This document shows positions 61,839 through 64,000 of a stretch of DNA of 64,000 nt, in pieces. Origin of the DNA: Streptomyces lacrimifluminis (GTDB lineage Bacteria; Actinomycetota; Actinomycetes; Streptomycetales; Streptomycetaceae); the NCBI RefSeq assembly GCF_014646095.1, contig NZ_BMMU01000009.1, positions 1 to 64,000 of the forward strand, in the 5' to 3' direction. How positions within the stretch are numbered: position 1 is the first letter of the stretch; each line of letters begins with the position of its first letter. The notes below the pieces were generated by a model, which worked only from the letters and a program-made list of their open reading frames with translations, was not told the origin of the DNA and ran no database searches. Made by a program: the position numbers and the translations under genes.

Positions 61839-63251
61839 TCAGTCCGCCAGCCTCGCCCCCATGAACGCCCGTGCGCCCAGACCGAGCTGCGGGACGGTGA
61901 GCGTCCGGGAGCCAGTGCCCGTCGGGCCGGACGAGGTGCCGGGGAACATGTGGAGGCGGCCCCCCTCGTGGGCCGTGGCGATCAGCTCGGCGCGGCCGTC
62001 GCCGTTGTGGTCGCGCAGGAGGAGCGACGCGCCGAGCCAGGCGTTGTCCGGGGAGACGTTGGTCAGGCCGGGGGTGGTGCGGTCGTACTGGCGGGCGTTC
62101 CTGCCGGTGAGGCCGGTGGAACCGCCGCGCAGGACGGTGATGGAGCCGTCGGCCCAGTAGCTGGTGCCGATCGCCTCGTAGGGGGCGCCGACGGCCAGGT
62201 CGGGGTAGCCGTCGCCGTTGGTGTCGGCGGCCGAGACGTCGTACCCGAAGAAGTCGTTGTCCTCCACGCTGCCGGGGACGCCCGCGGTGTTCTGGGTCAG
62301 CGTGGTGAGCCTGCCGGCGGGGCCGGTGGCCGTGCCGGGCATGACGTGGACCGCGCCGCCCCTGCCCGAGCGGGAGACGCCGATCGCGAGGTCGCCGTAG
62401 CCGTTGCGGTCGAAGTCGGCGATCACGGCGCTCGATCCGGTGAGCTCGTCGGAGGCGGCGGGCAGGCTTCTCTTCCAGGGCTTGGCGGGGCCGTTCCTGC
62501 CGCCCCGGTAGAACCAGACCCTCTTGCTGTTGGTGTCCACGTCGTACCCGATGAGCGCGAAGTCGGCGGTGGCGTCCTTGGTGACCTTGCCGGCCACCAC
62601 CATCTCCGCCTTGATGTTCTCGCCGTCCTGCGGGTCGAGGTTGGTGGCCGTGCCGCGCCCGCCTGACTTGGTGAACGGGCCGCGCAGGAACCAGACGAAC
62701 TCGCCGTCCACGGACACGAGGTCCAGCCTGCCGTCCGCGTTGAAGTCGCCGATGGCGACGTCCAGGCCGAAGATCTCCTTCTTGCTGCCCGGGGACGCGT
62801 ACGTACTGCCCTTGGTCAGCCCCGACCTGGAGCCCCACAGGACGGTGACCGTGCCGTGGCGGTCGGCGTGCAGTTCGCCGGGGGAGGTGGCGACGACGTC
62901 CGCGTAGCCGTCCTTGTCCAGGTCGGCCGAGGTGACCTTCGCGCCGAAGCCGTCCTTCGCCTCGGCCACGCCCGCGATGCCGGGGCTGTTCTGCGTGATC
63001 ACCGAGCGCTTGGCGGTGTTCAGCCCGGTCGCCGACCCCCAGATGACGACGACGGCGCCCGCGTCCCGCTTTCCGGCCACGGTGGCGGTCCGGTCGCCGA
63101 GGAGCAGGTCGCGGTGGCCGTCACCGTTGAAGTCGTCCACGTGCTTCGCCGGCGCGGCCGACGCCGGGGCGCCGAGGGCCACGGGACTGACGGTGGCGGC
63201 GAGGACGGCGGTGGTCAGCAGGGCGGCGCGGGCGGTGGGTCTGGGGCGCAA
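61839..63251 (-). CDS. secreted FG-GAP/VCBS repeat protein
   Basis: A 470-residue protein from TTG 63251, chosen because GGAG lies five bases upstream. Signal AALLTTAVLAATVSPVALGA is followed by blades with DFNGDGHRD, DLDKDGYAD, DFNADGRLD, DFDRNGYGD, DTNGDGYPD and DHNGDGRAE. It is closest in layout to the protein at 58847-60235. Confidence 0.82.
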   Translation of the reverse strand: MRPRPTARAALLTTAVLAATVSPVALGAPASAAPAKHVDDFNGDGHRDLLLGDRTATVAGKRDAGAVVVIWGSATGLNTAKRSVITQNSPGIAGVAEAKDGFGAKVTSADLDKDGYADVVATSPGELHADRHGTVTVLWGSRSGLTKGSTYASPGSKKEIFGLDVAIGDFNADGRLDLVSVDGEFVWFLRGPFTKSGGRGTATNLDPQDGENIKAEMVVAGKVTKDATADFALIGYDVDTNSKRVWFYRGGRNGPAKPWKRSLPAASDELTGSSAVIADFDRNGYGDLAIGVSRSGRGGAVHVMPGTATGPAGRLTTLTQNTAGVPGSVEDNDFFGYDVSAADTNGDGYPDLAVGAPYEAIGTSYWADGSITVLRGGSTGLTGRNARQYDRTTPGLTNVSPDNAWLGASLLLRDHNGDGRAELIATAHEGGRLHMFPGTSSGPTGTGSRTLTVPQLGLGARAFMGARLAD

Positions 63252-63347
63252 GGGGTCTCCAGGGACGCGGCGATCACGGGCGAGGTACTGGGCGATCAGG
63301 AGACCTGCGGCAAGTGGCAATGGTTGTACGGGAGTTCGGTGAATCGA

Positions 63348-63382
63348 GAAGGGGGTCGACGCCCCCGGCGTCGACCCCCTTC
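63348..63382. terminator. strong bidirectional terminator
   Basis: GAAGGGGGTCGACGCC pairs perfectly with GGCGTCGACCCCCTTC around a three-base loop, downstream of the Fe-S protein gene. Confidence 0.75.
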
Positions 63383-63397
63383 GTACCCGTTCCAGGC

Positions 63398-64000
63398 TTA
63401 CTTCACCGGCTGCGGCTCCGGCGCGCTCTCCGACTCCGGCTCGCCCGCCGGGGGCTCCTCGTCGTCCACCGGGGTCTTCACGGACTCCAGGAGCAGTTGG
63501 GCGACGTCCACCACCGTGATGGACTCCTTCGCCTTGGCGCCCGTGGCGGAGCCACTATCGGCTGCAGCCTTCTTGCCGTTGACCGAGTCGGTGAGCATGA
63601 CCAGGCAGAACGGGCAGGCCGTCGACACGATGTCCGGGTTCAGGGACAGGGCCTCGTCGACGCGCTCGTTGTTGATGCGCTTGCCGATCCGCTCCTCCAT
63701 CCACATCCGCGCGCCACCCGCGCCGCAGCAGAAGCCGCGTTCCTTGTGGCGGTGCATCTCCTGCTGGCGCAGGCCCGGGACGGCCGACATGATCTCGCGC
63801 GGGGGCGTGTAGATCTTGTTGTGCCGGCCCAGGTAGCAGGGGTCGTGGTAGGTGATGAGGCCCTCGACCGGGGTGACCGGGAGCAGCTTGCCCTCGTCGA
63901 TGAGGTGCTGGAGCAGCTGGGTGTGGTGGATGACCTCGTAGTCGCCGCCGAGCTGTGGGTACTCGTTGCCGATGGTGTTCAGGCAGTGCGGGCAGGTCGC
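63398..64000 (-). CDS. Fe-S oxidoreductase with CCG domains (partial, continues beyond the window)
   Basis: The C-terminal 200 residues of a larger protein; the reading frame is open to the window edge. Visible are ATCPHCLNTIGNEYPQLGG, YHDPCYLGRHNKIYTPPRE, RGFCCGAGGARMWMEERIG and STACPFCLVMLTDSV. These are CCG-type motifs of heterodisulfide-reductase-like (HdrB/GlpC) proteins, which bind non-cubane Fe-S clusters in electron transfer. An acidic tail ends it. The N-terminal membrane and ferredoxin domains usual in actinobacteria are outside the window. Confidence 0.85.
   Translation of the reverse strand, partial: ATCPHCLNTIGNEYPQLGGDYEVIHHTQLLQHLIDEGKLLPVTPVEGLITYHDPCYLGRHNKIYTPPREIMSAVPGLRQQEMHRHKERGFCCGAGGARMWMEERIGKRINNERVDEALSLNPDIVSTACPFCLVMLTDSVNGKKAAADSGSATGAKAKESITVVDVAQLLLESVKTPVDDEEPPAGEPESESAPEPQPVK

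Overview
The window is Streptomyces-type DNA. GC content and third-position GC are very high, GTG/TTG starts and ATGA/GTGA overlaps are common, and actinobacterial families are present (XRE-DUF5753, DUF397, DUF6879, DUF317, GHKL ATPases, Yip1, FG-GAP exoproteins). About 54 kb is an integrated accessory region. It ends at tRNA-Gly(CCC) at 54096-54169; a 47-bp copy of that tRNA 3' end lies at 149-195. Right of 54.17 kb is ordinary chromosome: a small zinc-ribbon-like protein, dcd, a phosphoribosyltransferase, a secreted PNGase A-like protein, a Yip1 protein, three FG-GAP/VCBS exoproteins and the C-terminal part of a CCG-type Fe-S reductase.

Layout of the accessory region. (1) 0.5-5.5 kb is a defence end: an HNH enzyme resembling phosphorothioate-dependent type IV nucleases, an OLD-family ATPase/TOPRIM nuclease and a VapBC45-like pair. 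(2) 5.7-7.6 kb holds a convergent, overlapping hemC-like/hemB-like pair; the HemB-like protein lacks both Schiff-base lysines. (3) 7.7-11.4 kb is a WhiJ-type cassette (ATPase, DUF6879, XRE, DUF397). (4) 11.9-38.9 kb is an arsenic/phosphate island. It carries a membrane-anchored PstS-like protein, PhoX, pstSCAB with an atypical response regulator, arsC/oxidoreductase/arsR, a second pstCAB, trxA-arsT-arsC divergent from arsR-acr3-DUF2180-arsO, an orphan PstS, a beta-propeller phytase, and arsR with arsO, a Cys-tailed flavoprotein and an MFS exporter. PHO-box-like 11-bp phased repeats precede phoX, pstS and the second pst operon. (5) 38.9-40.0 kb is a mirror-image, partly broken copy of the WhiJ-type cassette. 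(6) 40.3-48.7 kb is the mobility module: DUF317, relaxase, MobC, a 17-bp-arm hairpin that may be oriT, two families of iterated palindromes, a winged-helix replication-like protein, XRE, Xis and a tyrosine integrase. (7) 48.9-53.8 kb is cargo between int and the right att site: a GNAT/PIN-like/PUA-like fusion with an ASCH protein, then a MerR-controlled metal operon ending in an ACR3/BASS-type exporter.

Together the island genes suggest one strategy for arsenate-rich, phosphate-poor conditions. Phosphate is freed outside the cell (PhoX, phytase) and taken up by induced Pst systems. Arsenate that enters is reduced by thioredoxin- or thiol-linked ArsC enzymes, and arsenite is exported by up to three pumps. 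No conjugative translocase is visible, so the element looks mobilizable rather than self-transmissible. Functions are read from sequence motifs only; no database search was possible.
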